NCBI RefSeq assembly: GCF_024614185.1 | Contig: NZ_JAHTLF010000016.1 | Location: 1,240,001-1,304,000, forward strand | From: Nocardioides carbamazepini | GTDB taxonomy: Bacteria; Actinomycetota; Actinomycetes; Propionibacteriales; Nocardioidaceae | DNA: 64,000 nucleotides | Direction: 5' to 3' | Shown here: positions 63,397 through 64,000 of the stretch, piece by piece | How the letters are laid out: each line of letters starts with the position of its first letter | How positions within the stretch are numbered: the first letter of the stretch is position 1 | The notes under the pieces: generated by a model | The model's database searches: none | Seen by the model: only the letters and a program-made list of their open reading frames with translations | Told to the model about the DNA's origin: nothing | Position numbers and translations under genes: made by a program

Positions 63397-64000
63397 ATGC
63401 GCGTACGTTCCCATCTGTCGGCCCTGCTGGCCGCCTTCCTCATCGTGGCCGGCCTGGTCGCCGTCGGCTCCCTTCCGGCTACCGCCGATGAGCCCGACAC
63501 CGGTTACACCGTCTCCGGCGGCAGTCTCGACTGGGGCTTCAAGGAGTCCTTCCGCAGCTACGTGCCCAAGAGCGGCCAGAGCGCCGCCGGGGGAGCGGTC
63601 AAGAAGGCGGACGGGACGTTCTCCTGGACGGTGGCCTCGGGCGGCTACGACCCCGATGAGCGCGCGCTGACCGCGGACGCCGACGGGCAGGTGATCTTCA
63701 ACTTCCAGGGGCACAACTTCGAGATCGTGATCGCCGACCCGGTCGTGACCGTCGAGGGCGGCGCCGGGCTGCTCAACGCGGAGATCACGGTCAAGACCCT
63801 CGACGCCGCGACAGGGGAGGTCCGGGCCACCCGGACCGAGCGCGCCGACCTGGCCGATCTCGACCTGGCCCGTGGCACGCGGGTCGTCGGCGACGGCACC
63901 ATCGAGTGGACCGGCATCCCGGCCACGATGACCGCCGAGGGGGCCGAGGCGTTCGCCGCCGACATGGCCGGCGACGGGACCCTGACCCACTTCTACAGCC
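63397..64000 (+). CDS. HtaA-domain protein, 5' part
   Basis: Partial gene cut by the window end; about 201 residues seen. Signal peptide ends near residue 30 (PATADEP). An HtaA domain follows: SLDWGFKESFRSYVPKSG, then IFNFQGHNFEIVIADPVVTV, lacking the YYSG stretch of the other two but otherwise standard. This version is closer to classical corynebacterial HtaA. I chose the ATG; an in-frame GTG at 63382 would add five residues. It is 106 bp after the preceding gene and probably in the same transcript. Confidence 0.85.
   Translation, partial: MRVRSHLSALLAAFLIVAGLVAVGSLPATADEPDTGYTVSGGSLDWGFKESFRSYVPKSGQSAAGGAVKKADGTFSWTVASGGYDPDERALTADADGQVIFNFQGHNFEIVIADPVVTVEGGAGLLNAEITVKTLDAATGEVRATRTERADLADLDLARGTRVVGDGTIEWTGIPATMTAEGAEAFAADMAGDGTLTHFYS

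Overview
The window is high-GC DNA with dense gene packing, many GTG starts and many 4-base start/stop overlaps. A mycothiol-dependent formaldehyde dehydrogenase, DUF222/HNH (13E12-type) genes, CIRCE-controlled groEL, DtxR/IdeR-type iron boxes and HtaA/HmuTUV heme uptake all point to an actinobacterium. A Nocardioides-like member of the Propionibacteriales is my best guess; this is inferred from gene content, not from a marker search.

Layout. 1-5.6 kb holds ordinary chromosomal genes: a truncated acyl-CoA synthetase under a KstR-like operator, OsmC, SGNH hydrolase, an ATP-grasp protein, groEL behind two tandem CIRCE operators, and a GNAT acetyltransferase. About 5.7-10.2 kb is an accessory island of visibly lower GC: a DUF2510/superinfection-immunity-like membrane protein, a decayed gene, an intact AvcD-like anti-phage deoxycytidylate deaminase, a small partner-like ORF, and the frameshifted remains of a tyrosine recombinase. 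A DUF222/HNH gene follows.

11.7-24.7 kb is the most interesting part: a ten-gene minus-strand operon. In transcription order it encodes a sugar-type ABC importer (binding protein, ATPase, permease), ferredoxin reductase, ferredoxin, Rieske oxygenase, NIPSNAP protein, DUF5107/TPR protein, S-(hydroxymethyl)mycothiol dehydrogenase and an MBL hydrolase. Its promoter region has five copies of a TCACCCC heptamer, just downstream of a MalT/LAL-type LuxR regulator gene. I read it as import of a methylated substrate, oxidative demethylation, and mycothiol-dependent disposal of the formaldehyde released.

25-31 kb has a secreted Ig-like protein and a maturation module for molybdenum hydroxylases (MocA, MoxR, VWA/CoxE, XdhC) with a GAF regulator but no structural genes. 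31-36 kb is a catabolic cluster (amidohydrolase, SDR, LLM flavoprotein, divergent LysR, CoA-transferase, MaoC). 36-50.5 kb contains adenosine deaminase, a small kinase, an M19 dipeptidase, an RCC1-repeat secreted protein, a second DUF222/HNH gene, a paired ALDH/ALDH-like plus deoC operon, a PH-domain protein, an FKBP lipoprotein, a phosphohexomutase, and an aldo/keto reductase behind a textbook MerR-type promoter. At 51.5 kb there is an uninterrupted run of 77 G, probably a sequencing or assembly artefact, which also distorts the reading frame of a DUF559 gene.

53.4-64 kb is a heme-iron acquisition locus: heme oxygenase, two HtaA-domain surface proteins, a third anchored surface protein, hmuVUT, and two further secreted proteins, the last an HtaA protein cut by the window end. 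Three iron-box palindromes sit at its promoters. Three of the secreted proteins appear to share an undescribed GVY(V/L)-containing beta-rich module.
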